NCBI GenBank assembly: GCA_017521875.1 | Contig: JAFXBH010000310.1 | Location: forward strand, 1-9,545 | DNA: 9,545 bases | Source of the DNA: Oscillospiraceae bacterium | GTDB taxonomy: Bacteria; Bacillota; Clostridia; Oscillospirales; Oscillospiraceae | Reading direction: 5' to 3' | Part shown: positions 1 to 6,371 of the stretch, piece after piece | How positions within the stretch are numbered: the first letter of the stretch is position 1 | Layout: each line of letters opens with the position of its first letter | Translations under genes and position numbers: made by a program | Notes under the pieces: generated by a model | Told to the model about the DNA's origin: nothing | Database searches by the model: none | What the model saw: only the letters and a program-made list of their open reading frames with translations

Positions 1-1395
1 CTGGCCAATCGTACCCAGGTTTGCCTGGTAACCCAGCCAACCCATAATCAGCAACACTGCAGAGGGGCCGACGCCCTGTGCCAACTTACGGAAGAAGGAG
101 TGCAGCGCATAAACGGTGCCTTCCTCACGAGTGCCGTACTTCCACTCATTGTAGTCAATGGCATCACCCATCATGGCCCAGGAAACGCAGGTATATACGC
201 CCATACCCACACCGTAGATCACCAGGCCCAGCAGGAACAGGATCAAAGACAACTTTACACTGCCAACCATGGGGAAGATCAGCATAAATACGCCGCCTAC
301 CAGAGAGACAATAGTGCCGAAGACAGATGCTTCTTTCTTGCCAAACCGGACAACGATCTTTTTAATAAAGGGCATAAACAGGAACATGGGCAGGAAACCG
401 ATCATCTGCACCACGCCGGACAAAGATGCCATATTGAAATAGGTAGCAAACATAATGGTGTTAGCAGTGGAGGCCGCATTCATGCCCAGGAACATACCCA
501 TAGCAGCCAGGGTGCAACCAACAGCGGGGCGGTTCTTCATAAACTTGCCGAATGCACTGAAAATATTGGTCTGCTGACCACCTTCGTTGGTCTTGACGGT
601 GTTCTCATCCACACGGATGGTAATATTCCGGATCATAAAAATGAAGCACAGGAAACCAATCACGCCCATAATCAGCGCGGCCCAGAACACCCGGTCACCC
701 AGCAGGATCTCTACCTGCTTGCCGGTCTCGGGGCTGAGAATCTTATCGCCAATCTCGTAGGGCAATTTGGTCTCGGGGTTTACCAGGAACTGCTCCTTGG
801 TAAAGCCTTCGGGAATGTAAATCTTATCCAGGAAAGAAGTGGTTCCATCATAAGTGACCTTTTGCCAAATCAGCATAGGCAGAATCGTCATAGGCAGAAT
901 ATTGCCGATCACAGAGCCGATGGAACGCCAGGTAGAAAGTTGTGCACGCTCTGCGTTATCTTCGGAGACTAGAGACAGCATAGAACCATAGGGAACGTTG
1001 GCCACAGTGTAGAAAGCATCCCAAATTACATAACCCACAATAAACAGAACGGCCTTGAGCCAAACCTCTGCATTGGGGAACGGCAGGAATACTGCAGCAC
1101 CGCCTACCAGAAGGCCGCAAGCGCCAATCAGTATGTAAGTCTTAAACTTGCCTCTTTTGTAATTTCTCTTATCTCTGTCGATCATTGTGCCGATCAGGGG
1201 ATCATTCACAGCATCCCAAATCTGCACCAGCAGCAGAAGCAGAGACAGTAGGCCGGTCTCCATCATCATATACACCAGCCAGAAGGTCTGCACAGTGCCC
1301 TTCAGGGCGAAACTCATATTGCAGCCAAGATCACCAGCAGCGTAGGCCATCTTATCGCGCATACCGAAGGGACGCATTTGTTTTGTCGCTTTCAC
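1..1395 (-). CDS. GPH-family glycoside/pentoside/hexuronide:cation symporter (MelB-like MFS), 3' end off the left edge
   Basis: Inner-membrane symporter expected to import a sugar, glycoside or uronide with Na+ or H+. The frame has no stop through base 1, so 465 residues are visible and the last one or two membrane segments are missing. GPH hallmarks: N-terminal FGMRDKMAYAAGDLG (10-24), WDAVNDPLIGTMIDR (60-74), the cytoplasmic loop ERAQLSTWRSIGS (149-161) and the late motif GDAIDYNEWKYGTREEGT (410-427). Hydrophobic segments alternate with short loops. The start is GTG at 1395, because GAGGAGG (1404-1410) lies 8 nt upstream; the in-frame ATG at 1377 is too far from it. Oddity: about 55 hydrophilic residues (181-235) sit between two membrane segments, probably outside the membrane. 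The gene is divergent from an AraC regulator, which suggests substrate-induced control. The substrate cannot be told from sequence. Confidence 0.9.
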   Translation of the reverse strand, partial: MKATKQMRPFGMRDKMAYAAGDLGCNMSFALKGTVQTFWLVYMMMETGLLSLLLLLVQIWDAVNDPLIGTMIDRDKRNYKRGKFKTYILIGACGLLVGGAAVFLPFPNAEVWLKAVLFIVGYVIWDAFYTVANVPYGSMLSLVSEDNAERAQLSTWRSIGSVIGNILPMTILPMLIWQKVTYDGTTSFLDKIYIPEGFTKEQFLVNPETKLPYEIGDKILSPETGKQVEILLGDRVFWAALIMGVIGFLCFIFMIRNITIRVDENTVKTNEGGQQTNIFSAFGKFMKNRPAVGCTLAAMGMFLGMNAASTANTIMFATYFNMASLSGVVQMIGFLPMFLFMPFIKKIVVRFGKKEASVFGTIVSLVGGVFMLIFPMVGSVKLSLILFLLGLVIYGVGMGVYTCVSWAMMGDAIDYNEWKYGTREEGTVYALHSFFRKLAQGVGPSAVLLIMGWLGYQANLGTIGQ

Positions 1396-1422
1396 AAAGA
1401 AAACCTCCTCAACATTTTTACC

Positions 1423-1449
1423 AAAGAAACCCAATTTATCAGTTTCTTT
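1423..1449. repeat. 8-bp inverted repeat in the transporter leader
   Basis: AAAGAAAC (1423-1430) and GTTTCTTT (1442-1449) are perfect inverted arms separated by 11 bp. They lie between the predicted transporter -10 box and its ribosome binding site, at about the transcription start. This could be an operator or an mRNA 5' hairpin. It is visible in the sequence, but its role is inferred. Confidence 0.45.
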
Positions 1450-1455
1450 TTTTAC

Positions 1456-1484
1456 ATTTTACCATACAAACCCTCTTGCGAAAA
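1456..1484 (-). promoter_or_regulatory. Probable promoter of the GPH transporter
   Basis: On the minus strand, TAAAAT (1456-1461) is preceded by TGG, giving an extended -10. The position 17 bp upstream (1479-1484, read TTTTCG) is a poor -35. A weak -35 fits a promoter that needs an activator, such as the neighbouring AraC protein. The -35 position overlaps that of the opposite promoter. Confidence 0.5.
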
Positions 1485-1504
1485 CAACAAATCTCTGATA
1501 TTAT
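1476..1504 (+). promoter_or_regulatory. Probable promoter of the AraC-family regulator
   Basis: TTGCGA (1476-1481), 17 bp, then TATTAT (1499-1504), with TG at 1496-1497 making an extended -10. It drives the regulator at 1538. Its -35 overlaps the presumed -35 region of the divergent transporter promoter, so one bound protein could affect both directions. Confidence 0.55.
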
Positions 1505-1512
1505 ATTACATA

Positions 1513-1529
1513 TCTCATATATAGTGAGA
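1513..1529 (+). repeat. 5-bp inverted repeat touching the regulator's ribosome binding site
   Basis: TCTCA (1513-1517) and TGAGA (1525-1529) flank a 7-nt spacer, TATATAG. The right arm runs into the Shine-Dalgarno sequence (AGAGG, about 1527-1531) of the regulator. As RNA it could partly hide the SD; as DNA it could be an operator half-site pair. The stem is short, so this is tentative. Confidence 0.3.
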
Positions 1530-1537
1530 GGTGTTTT

Positions 1538-2755
1538 ATGGACCGTACCTTTGTTTTCCTGCAAGAATTGTTAGAAAGCACAATCGGCATTTCTCTGTCG
1601 CGAATTCCTTGCTCTAATTCCGATCTGTTAGAATTTCTCCAAAGCCGAACTGAGCATATTTTTGATCCGTTCCTGCAACAGAGTTTTTCCCATTGGCAAA
1701 AACTCCTTCTGTCTCCCGATCGGGAGGATACTATTTACGAACACTCTGTGGTGGGTGGGGCCAGTTTTTTGACCTTTACCGACCGACAGGCAAATATGCT
1801 TTATTTTTTAGGTCCGGTTCTTACCCAGCCCTTCTCCCGGGAAAACTTTCTTCACAATATGGAGCAGCACCGGATCCCCCGGCAACTAATCCCCCATATT
1901 CAGCAGTACTGCAGCAGTCTTCCGGTGGTAGCCAGCCACATTCTCTACCGGGCAGGTGATTTGCTGATTCAGCACCTGACCGGCAGATCCGCGCCGCTGC
2001 GAATTGCCCCGGCTGATATGCACCTGTCTGCAGGCAAGTATATCCTCAACGACAGGCTTTCCATAGGCGAGGAAATCGTACAAATGCGGCAGGTGGAAAT
2101 GCGCTACGAATCCAGCGCTGCTCTGACTGACGCCATTAAACAGGGAAATTTATCCCTGGCGCTGCATATGATCGGCCAGTACTCCCCTGCCCAGCAAACA
2201 CCGGTCCGTAACACGAATCCCCTGCGAAATGCCCAGAATTACTGCATCGTGCTGAACACCCAACTGCGCCACGCTCTGGAGGAAACCGGCATTCACCCCT
2301 ACCGGGTGGACAAACTGTCCAACGAGATCGGTTTGGAAATTGAGCAGTTAAAAACCACCGCCCAACTGCGGCCTTTTTTCCATCAGATCATTCGCCGGTA
2401 CTGCCGTTTGGTGCAGGAGCACACCTATCCCAATCTGAAACCCCTGACCAATCTGGCAGTGACCTACATCAAAGAACACCTGGCAGATAATTTGACGGTA
2501 AAAGAAACTGCAAAAGCGCTGACGGTAAATGCCAATTATTTGTCCGGTCTGTTCCATCAGGAAATGGGTATGACTTTTATTGATTTCGTGAATATGGAAC
2601 GCACCCGTCAGGCTGCGGCTTTGCTGAAACACACCAATTTGCAGATTCAGCAGATTGCATCCACTGTGGGGTATAACAACACCAGTTATTTTGCCAAACA
2701 GTTTCTCCGGTTTCAGGGGGTCAGCCCCAGCCTGTACCGCAAAGGAATAAAATAA
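1538..2755 (+). CDS. AraC-family transcriptional regulator
   Basis: Cytoplasmic DNA-binding regulator of 405 aa. The C-terminal ~100 residues (from about 303) form a two-HTH AraC/XylS domain: the first HTH around LTVKETAKALTVNANYLSGLF, then the linker TFIDFVNMERTRQAAALL, and the second HTH around IQQIASTVGYNNTSYFAKQF followed by the family signature GVSPSLYR. The middle contains NPLRNAQNYCIVLNTQLRHA and HPYRVDKLSNEIG, a helical stretch common in Firmicute AraC regulators. The N-terminal ~200 residues are probably a sensor domain of unknown ligand. The start is ATG with AGAGG 6 nt upstream. It is divergent from the GPH transporter and most likely controls it, with the imported sugar or a derivative as effector (inference). 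It ends in TAA inside a bidirectional terminator. Confidence 0.93.
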   Translation: MDRTFVFLQELLESTIGISLSRIPCSNSDLLEFLQSRTEHIFDPFLQQSFSHWQKLLLSPDREDTIYEHSVVGGASFLTFTDRQANMLYFLGPVLTQPFSRENFLHNMEQHRIPRQLIPHIQQYCSSLPVVASHILYRAGDLLIQHLTGRSAPLRIAPADMHLSAGKYILNDRLSIGEEIVQMRQVEMRYESSAALTDAIKQGNLSLALHMIGQYSPAQQTPVRNTNPLRNAQNYCIVLNTQLRHALEETGIHPYRVDKLSNEIGLEIEQLKTTAQLRPFFHQIIRRYCRLVQEHTYPNLKPLTNLAVTYIKEHLADNLTVKETAKALTVNANYLSGLFHQEMGMTFIDFVNMERTRQAAALLKHTNLQIQQIASTVGYNNTSYFAKQFLRFQGVSPSLYRKGIK

Positions 2756-2782
2756 AAAAGGACGCGGTTGCGTCCTTTTTTT
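2754..2782. terminator. Bidirectional intrinsic terminator between convergent genes
   Basis: The GC stem GGACGC (2760-2765) / GCGTCC (2770-2775) has a GGTT loop, six A on the left and seven T on the right. It therefore works as a stem plus U-run on both strands. It overlaps the TAA of the AraC gene and the TAA of the convergent aldo/keto reductase, and so ends both transcripts. Confidence 0.9.
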
Positions 2783-3959
2783 AATAGAGTTTAAAAATCT
2801 CAACCGCTTTCCGGGCGATCTTATAGGCCGGGCCTTCCAGGGCCTTGCCTGCATTTTTCAGTTCCTGCCGAATGGAGATTCCCTGAGGGCAGTGGCTTTC
2901 GCATTTGCCGCAGCCGATACAGTTGGACACGGCGGTAGAATTCTGCCGGGCTGCCGTACACATAAAGTGCTCCTTGATACCGGCAAATTTTCCTTCCGAT
3001 GCCAGGCGGTTGTAGGCTGCAAATGCGCCGGGGATATCCACACCCTTGGGACATGGCATACAGTATCCGCAGCCGGTACATCCCACTTTCATATTGGCAT
3101 TGATGGCTGCGACTACCTGCGCCAGCAGTGCCTCCTCTTCTGTTCCCAACTCCCCTATTTGGGCATCGGAAGCGGTGGCTACATTGTCAGCAAGCATTTC
3201 CATGGAATTCATACCGGACAGCACACAGGTAACTTCCTTCTGATTCCACAGCCAGCGGAACGCCCACTGGGCCGGTGTTCTCTTTATCGGGTATTCCTCA
3301 AAGATTTTTTCTGCCTTTTGGGGCAGGCGGTTCACCAGTTTGCCGCCACGCAGGGGCTCCATAATAATCACCGGCATACCCTTGCTATAGGCGTAGTGCA
3401 GTCCCTTGCGGCCAGCCTGGGAATGTTCATCCATATAGTTGTATTGAATTTGACAGAACTCCCAATCATAGGCGTCTGCCAATTTGCAGAACATATCGGA
3501 ATTGCCGTGGTAGGAAAAACCGATCTGCCGGATGGCGCCGGATTTCTTTTTCTCCTCCAGGAACTCCAGAATGCCCAATTTTTTCAGTTTTTCCCAGGTC
3601 TGCACATCGGTCAGCATATGCATCAGGTAATAGTCGATATAATCGGTTTTCAGCCGTTTCAGATGTTCGGCAAAGAGCCGCTCCATACCTTCCCGGGATT
3701 TGATCAGGTAATGGGGCAGTTTGGTGGCAATATAGACTTTCTCCCGAAGGTTGTGCTTGGCAAAAATCTCACCGATGGCTGCCTCACTGCCGGGATATAT
3801 GTAGGCGGTATCGAAATAGTTGATGCCGGCATCAACGGCTGCCAACAATTCCCGTTCTGCCTCAGCCATATTGATGCTGCCGGCGCTGCGCTGAAAACGC
3901 ATACAACCAAAACCCAGCGCTGAAATGTCATTTCCGTATTTGTCTTTACGGTATTGCAT
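2781..3959 (-). CDS. Aldo/keto reductase with C-terminal [4Fe-4S] ferredoxin-like domain
   Basis: Oxidoreductase of 392 aa, cytoplasmic. Residues 1-285 are an AKR (beta/alpha)8 barrel. The catalytic tetrad can be placed as D50 and Y55 in YFDTAYIYPGSE, K80 in IATKLPHY and H114 in YYLMHML. The C-terminal ~100 residues hold two cysteine clusters: C294/C297/C300/C303 (CTGCGYCMPCPKG) and C347/C350/C353/C357 (CIGCGKCESHCPQG). These are typical of bacterial 4Fe-4S cluster-carrying AKRs. The family usually interconverts carbonyls and alcohols; here electrons may pass to or from Fe-S clusters, but substrate and partner are unknown. The start is ATG at 3959 with AAGGGTG about 6 nt upstream. It has its own promoter and is separated from upstream aspA by a strong terminator, so it is probably monocistronic. 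Confidence 0.93.
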   Translation of the reverse strand: MQYRKDKYGNDISALGFGCMRFQRSAGSINMAEAERELLAAVDAGINYFDTAYIYPGSEAAIGEIFAKHNLREKVYIATKLPHYLIKSREGMERLFAEHLKRLKTDYIDYYLMHMLTDVQTWEKLKKLGILEFLEEKKKSGAIRQIGFSYHGNSDMFCKLADAYDWEFCQIQYNYMDEHSQAGRKGLHYAYSKGMPVIIMEPLRGGKLVNRLPQKAEKIFEEYPIKRTPAQWAFRWLWNQKEVTCVLSGMNSMEMLADNVATASDAQIGELGTEEEALLAQVVAAINANMKVGCTGCGYCMPCPKGVDIPGAFAAYNRLASEGKFAGIKEHFMCTAARQNSTAVSNCIGCGKCESHCPQGISIRQELKNAGKALEGPAYKIARKAVEIFKLY

Positions 3960-3990
3960 ACAATCACCCTTTGCTCTTCATTCTGCATCG

Positions 3991-4018
3991 ATTATACCAC
4001 AAAAAGTCTCTCTGTCTA
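3991..4018 (-). promoter_or_regulatory. Promoter of the aldo/keto reductase gene
   Basis: On the minus strand, TAGACA (4013-4018, five of six bases of TTGACA) is followed after 16 bp by a perfect TATAAT (3991-3996). The start codon lies about 30 nt downstream. Confidence 0.75.
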
Positions 4019-4038
4019 TAGGGAATTACAGAAAGCAA

Positions 4039-4067
4039 AGAACCCGCTTGTCAAACAAGCGGGTTCT
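4039..4067 (-). terminator. Intrinsic terminator after aspA
   Basis: A perfect 13-bp stem (4039-4051 with 4055-4067; core AACCCGCTTG/CAAGCGGGTT) with a 3-nt loop begins 6 nt past the aspA stop. On the minus strand it is followed by a T-rich tail, although the T-run is broken (TTCTTTGCTTTC). Confidence 0.82.
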
Positions 4068-4073
4068 GAAATA

Positions 4074-5492
4074 TCAGTTTTTGCCGGGGACGCCGGGCTG
4101 TGTCATATTGTGGGCATTCAAAATCTGCTCCACCTCTTCAGCCGTCAGAATTCCTCTCTCCACCAACAGGGTGCGGACAGGCACACCGGTCTTCAGTGCC
4201 TCTTTGGCCAGGGATGCAGCCTGGGCATAACCAATGTAGGGGCACACAGCAGTAATGGTGCCAACGCTGGCATTCAGCAAGTCCAGGCAATGCTGCTCAT
4301 TGGCGGTAATCCCTTCCACGCAGTTCACGGTCAGTGTATCCACTGCGCCGGTCAAGGTGGTAATGGACTGGAACAGCGCATCAAACACCACCGGCTCAAA
4401 AGCATTCAGTTCAAACTGACCTGCTTCCACTGCCATAGCAATGGTCATATCGTTGCCTACCACACGGAAGGCCACCTGACTGACCACCTCGGGGATCACA
4501 GGATTGATCTTACCGGGCATAATGGAAGAGCCGTTCTGCCGGGCAGGCAGGTTGATCTCACCAATGCCGGTTCTGGGACCGGAGGACATCAGCCGCAAGT
4601 CATTGGAAATCTTGGACAAAGCCAATGCACATTCCTTCAGTGCACCGGACACGGCAGCAAAGCAATCAATATGCTGGGTAGCATCAATCATATCCTCTGC
4701 GCGGCAATAAGGTGTGCCGGTCAGTTCGGCCAAAACAGAAACAATACTATTGTAATAATTAATATCTGCGTTAATACCGGTACCGATGGCAGTACCGCCC
4801 ATATTCACCGGGTACATCTCTGCCTGCACAGCATCGATCCGCTTCAGGCTACGGCGAACTGCTGCAGCGTATGCGGCAAATTCCTGACCCAAGCGGACAG
4901 GAACGGCATCCTGCAACTGGGTGCGGCCCATTTTGATCACGGAATCAAACTCTACAGCCTTCTGGGTCAAAGCCTGCTCCAGTTTCTTCAGATTTGCCAT
5001 CAACGGCTGCAAAAGCGCGATGACAGTCATCTTGCCGGCTGTAGGCACCACATCGTTGGTGGACTGGCCCTGATTTACATGGTCGTTGGGGTGAACCACA
5101 GAATAATCGCCCAAAGTGCCACCCAACTTCTCGATAGCAACATTGGCCACCACCTCATTGATATTCATATTCATAGAGGTGCCTGCGCCGCCCTGAATGG
5201 GGTCGACAATGAACTGGTCATAGAACTTGCCGGCATAAATATCATCGCAGGCAGCAATAATTGCATTTGCGATCTTGGCATCAAACACGCCCGCCTCCCG
5301 ATTGGCAATGGCGCAAGCCTTTTTCAGTAGTGCCAGACTCTTGACCATCTCCAGGCACAAGCGATTTCCGGTAATAGAAAAATTCTCCTTTGCCCGCAGG
5401 GATTGTACGCCGTAATACACATCAGCAGGAATCGCTTTGCTACCGACAGAATCGGATTCTGTACGGGTGGGGTAATTACAACAACAACTCAT
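4074..5492 (-). CDS. aspA: Aspartate ammonia-lyase (aspartase)
   Basis: Reversible deamination of L-aspartate to fumarate and ammonia, as a cytoplasmic homotetramer. It has 472 aa, usual for the family. Seen in the protein: ADVYYGVQSLRAKENF (23-38), the substrate loop GGAGTSMNMNINEV (101-114), HPNDHVNQGQSTND (134-147), KMGRTQLQDAVPVRLGQEF (187-205) and the superfamily signature GSSIMPGKINP (321-331), whose serine pair 322/323 contains the catalytic base. The signature continues PVIPEV, as in aspartases; class II fumarases usually have PTQCE here. With fumarate as product it could feed anaerobic fumarate use or nitrogen metabolism. The start is ATG with GGAAGG upstream. The N-terminus MSCCCNYPTR, with three adjacent cysteines, is unusual. 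It has its own strong promoter and terminator. Confidence 0.9.
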   Translation of the reverse strand: MSCCCNYPTRTESDSVGSKAIPADVYYGVQSLRAKENFSITGNRLCLEMVKSLALLKKACAIANREAGVFDAKIANAIIAACDDIYAGKFYDQFIVDPIQGGAGTSMNMNINEVVANVAIEKLGGTLGDYSVVHPNDHVNQGQSTNDVVPTAGKMTVIALLQPLMANLKKLEQALTQKAVEFDSVIKMGRTQLQDAVPVRLGQEFAAYAAAVRRSLKRIDAVQAEMYPVNMGGTAIGTGINADINYYNSIVSVLAELTGTPYCRAEDMIDATQHIDCFAAVSGALKECALALSKISNDLRLMSSGPRTGIGEINLPARQNGSSIMPGKINPVIPEVVSQVAFRVVGNDMTIAMAVEAGQFELNAFEPVVFDALFQSITTLTGAVDTLTVNCVEGITANEQHCLDLLNASVGTITAVCPYIGYAQAASLAKEALKTGVPVRTLLVERGILTAEEVEQILNAHNMTQPGVPGKN

Positions 5493-5530
5493 CAGAAAAA
5501 CCTTCCTTCTTTATAATATGGTCTGTGGTG

Positions 5531-5559
5531 AGCATAGCACAGAAGACAGGGAAAGTCAA
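5531..5559 (-). promoter_or_regulatory. Promoter of aspA
   Basis: On the minus strand, TTGACT (5554-5559), 17 bp, then TATGCT (5531-5536), with TGC directly before it (extended -10). The start codon is about 40 nt downstream. Confidence 0.75.
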
Positions 5560-5689
5560 ACTGATAAATCGTATTTTTCCAGTATTTTCAATGTTTTTTC
5601 ATTTTTTGGTAAAATGATTTTTATTTTGTTATATTCCGGCAGAAACCTGTTTTTTATAACAGAAATAACCCTCCACCGGACTGTTGCAT

Positions 5690-5709
5690 TTGATGGTTCG
5701 AATCCCTCT
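5690..5709 (+). other. Isolated tRNA T-arm-like sequence
   Basis: GGTTCGAATCCC (5695-5706) is the T-stem/T-loop consensus in plus orientation. It is flanked by GAT and TCT, giving four of five possible stem pairs. No acceptor, anticodon or D-arm is visible around it. The same 12 bases occur inverted in the T-arm of the adjacent tRNA-Ser (5765-5776). It may be a decayed tRNA remnant or chance. The rest of 5560-5715 is A+T-rich with no gene that I can support. Confidence 0.3.
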
Positions 5710-5715
5710 ATTATA

Positions 5716-5752
5716 AAACGACGCCCCTACCGGATGGTAGGGGGTGTCGTTT
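5716..5752 (-). terminator. Intrinsic terminator of tRNA-Ser
   Basis: The hairpin has 16 paired positions: the inner 8 bp CCCCTACC/GGTAGGGG around a GGAT loop, one bulged G (5744), then 8 more including one G-T pair. On the minus strand it starts right after the tRNA CCA and ends in TTTTAT. The stem reaches the last base of CCA, so tRNA 3' end and terminator are fused with no spacer. Confidence 0.75.
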
Positions 5753-5840
5753 GGCGGAGACGGTGGGATTCGAACCCACGTGCCGTTGCCGGCAAACTGA
5801 TTTCGAGTCAGCCCCGTTATGACCACTTCGATACGTCTCC
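5752..5840 (-). tRNA. tRNA-Ser (anticodon CGA, reads UCG)
   Basis: Read on the minus strand: acceptor GGAGACG pairs with CGTCTCC (5756-5762), followed by G and an encoded CCA (5752-5754). The anticodon arm is GCTGA-CTCGAAA-TCAGT, giving CGA at 34-36 with U33 and A37. A long variable arm (TGCCG-GCAA-CGGCA) marks the serine class. The T-arm is GTGGG-TTCGAAT-CCCAC. The length with CCA is 89 nt. No convincing promoter lies in the 46 bp directly upstream (5841-5886); the nearest good one is at 6059-6087, beyond a G+C-rich element. Confidence 0.96.
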
Positions 5841-5886
5841 ATATATTCAGTTCTTTCCAATTCGTATTTTCTCTTTGGTATCTCTC

Positions 5887-5900
5887 ACGGGGCGCCCCGT
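5887..5900. repeat. 14-bp perfect G+C palindrome
   Basis: ACGGGGCGCCCCGT is identical on both strands. It sits at the tRNA-proximal end of the G+C-rich element, and its right half begins the GCCCCGTTATG sequence shared with the tRNA-Ser D-arm region. The role is unknown. Confidence 0.8.
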
Positions 5901-6036
5901 TATGTCCTGTTGCGGTTCCCGACGATTGTCCTCGGCGTCGGAGCGCCGTCGTCCCTCGTCGACCGCGGCCACTTGCTCTGCTCCCTTCCTCTGCCACCGG
6001 CAGCGGTCGCATCGCTCCCCACTTCGATACGTCTCT
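5894..6036 (-). other. Split partial copy of tRNA-Ser 5' end holding a ~114-bp G+C-rich structured insert
   Basis: The 5' third of tRNA-Ser is repeated here in two pieces. CCACTTCGATACGTCTC recurs at 6019-6035 (tRNA copy 5823-5839) and GCCCCGTTATG at 5894-5904 (tRNA copy 5811-5821). In the tRNA the two pieces are separated by one base; here they are separated by 5905-6018. By hand count the insert is about 69% G+C, well above its surroundings. It can fold: GACGA (5921-5925)/TCGTC (5949-5953) encloses CGGCG (5933-5937)/CGCCG (5944-5948), and GACCG (5961-5965)/CGGTC (6004-6008) encloses CTGCC-ACC-GGCAG (5991-6003). No start codon with SD is evident and no known RNA family is recognised. A strong leftward promoter lies just upstream. 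It could be a tRNA pseudogene with an inserted palindromic element, or a non-coding RNA. Confidence 0.55.
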
Positions 6037-6058
6037 GCGCTTGCTTTATCGCCGCTTT

Positions 6059-6087
6059 ATTATAGCAATAGGAATCTCAAAAATCAA
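6059..6087 (-). promoter_or_regulatory. Strong leftward promoter upstream of the G+C-rich element and tRNA-Ser
   Basis: On the minus strand, TTGATT (6082-6087), 17 bp, then a perfect TATAAT (6059-6064) preceded by TGC (extended -10). The first base of transcription would be near 6052, about 16 nt before the tRNA-like fragment. It begins 4 bp past the stop of the cysteine-rich gene. It probably transcribes the G+C-rich element and runs on into tRNA-Ser, since no terminator is visible between them. Confidence 0.72.
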
Positions 6088-6090
6088 GAA

Positions 6091-6354
6091 CTAGCATTCT
6101 CTCTTTTTCGCAAGTTCCACCACATCCCGCGCCTTCTGCAGCACTTTCAGGTAGTTCTCCCGTCTGTGGGGCACAAGACAGCCAGAGCAATCTTTAATGC
6201 CATTCTCTGTATAAGCAAAATTGCCGCCACACTTTTCGCCCAAGGCGTACAGGGGGCAGTAGCAAAACATACAACTGAACCTGTCTTCCTCCACACCTTT
6301 GTGGCAGGGAAAGTATTCGCAATCCCGGTTTTGAAAAAAGGTACTGTCTGCCAT
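6091..6354 (-). CDS. Small cysteine-rich domain protein (PF04071-like)
   Basis: 87 aa, probably cytoplasmic and metal-binding. It carries the cysteine/histidine pattern of the 'cysteine-rich small domain' family: FFQNRDCEYFPCHKG (C12, C17, H18), SCMFCYCPLYALGEKCGG (C28, C31, C33, C42) and NGIKDCSGCLVPH (C56, C59, H63), plus a final C87. From general knowledge, the domain occurs alone or fused to or near cobalamin-salvage enzymes in anaerobes. No such gene is in this window, so no role is assigned. The start is ATG with AAGGAGAG 7 nt upstream; the stop is TAG. It is divergent from the YgjV-like gene, with start codons 83 bp apart. Confidence 0.85.
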   Translation of the reverse strand: MADSTFFQNRDCEYFPCHKGVEEDRFSCMFCYCPLYALGEKCGGNFAYTENGIKDCSGCLVPHRRENYLKVLQKARDVVELAKKREC

Positions 6355-6371
6355 TATTTTCTCTCCTTACA

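Noticed and set aside
3954..5330. A 458-codon open frame on the plus strand opposite aspA, and similar long plus-strand frames at 100-972 (opposite the GPH transporter) and 2892-3923 (opposite the aldo/keto reductase).
   Set aside because: Each is a mirror of a well-recognised minus-strand gene, with low-complexity His/Gln-rich or otherwise unfamiliar translations and no supporting SD. Codon bias of the real gene explains the lack of stops.
4074..5492. Class II fumarase (FumC) as the identity of this gene.
   Set aside because: After GSSIMPGK the sequence reads INPVIPEV as in aspartases, not VNPTQCE as in fumarases, and the KMGRTQLQDAVP region also fits aspartase.
5690..5840. tRNA-Ser as an integration (att) site with the T-arm-like 12-mer as the second att.
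   Set aside because: The two copies are inverted and share only the universal T-arm consensus, and no integrase or foreign genes lie between or beside them.
5629..6012. A 127-codon minus-strand frame through the G+C-rich element and tRNA-Ser.
   Set aside because: Arg/Gly-rich translation typical of G+C-rich non-coding DNA; it reads through the tRNA and terminator.
5894..6036. The G+C-rich insert as a group I intron or an RNase P RNA.
   Set aside because: Group I introns in tRNAs sit in the anticodon region, are longer and leave both exons; here the 3' two thirds of the split tRNA copy is missing. I could not find the conserved RNase P core motifs.
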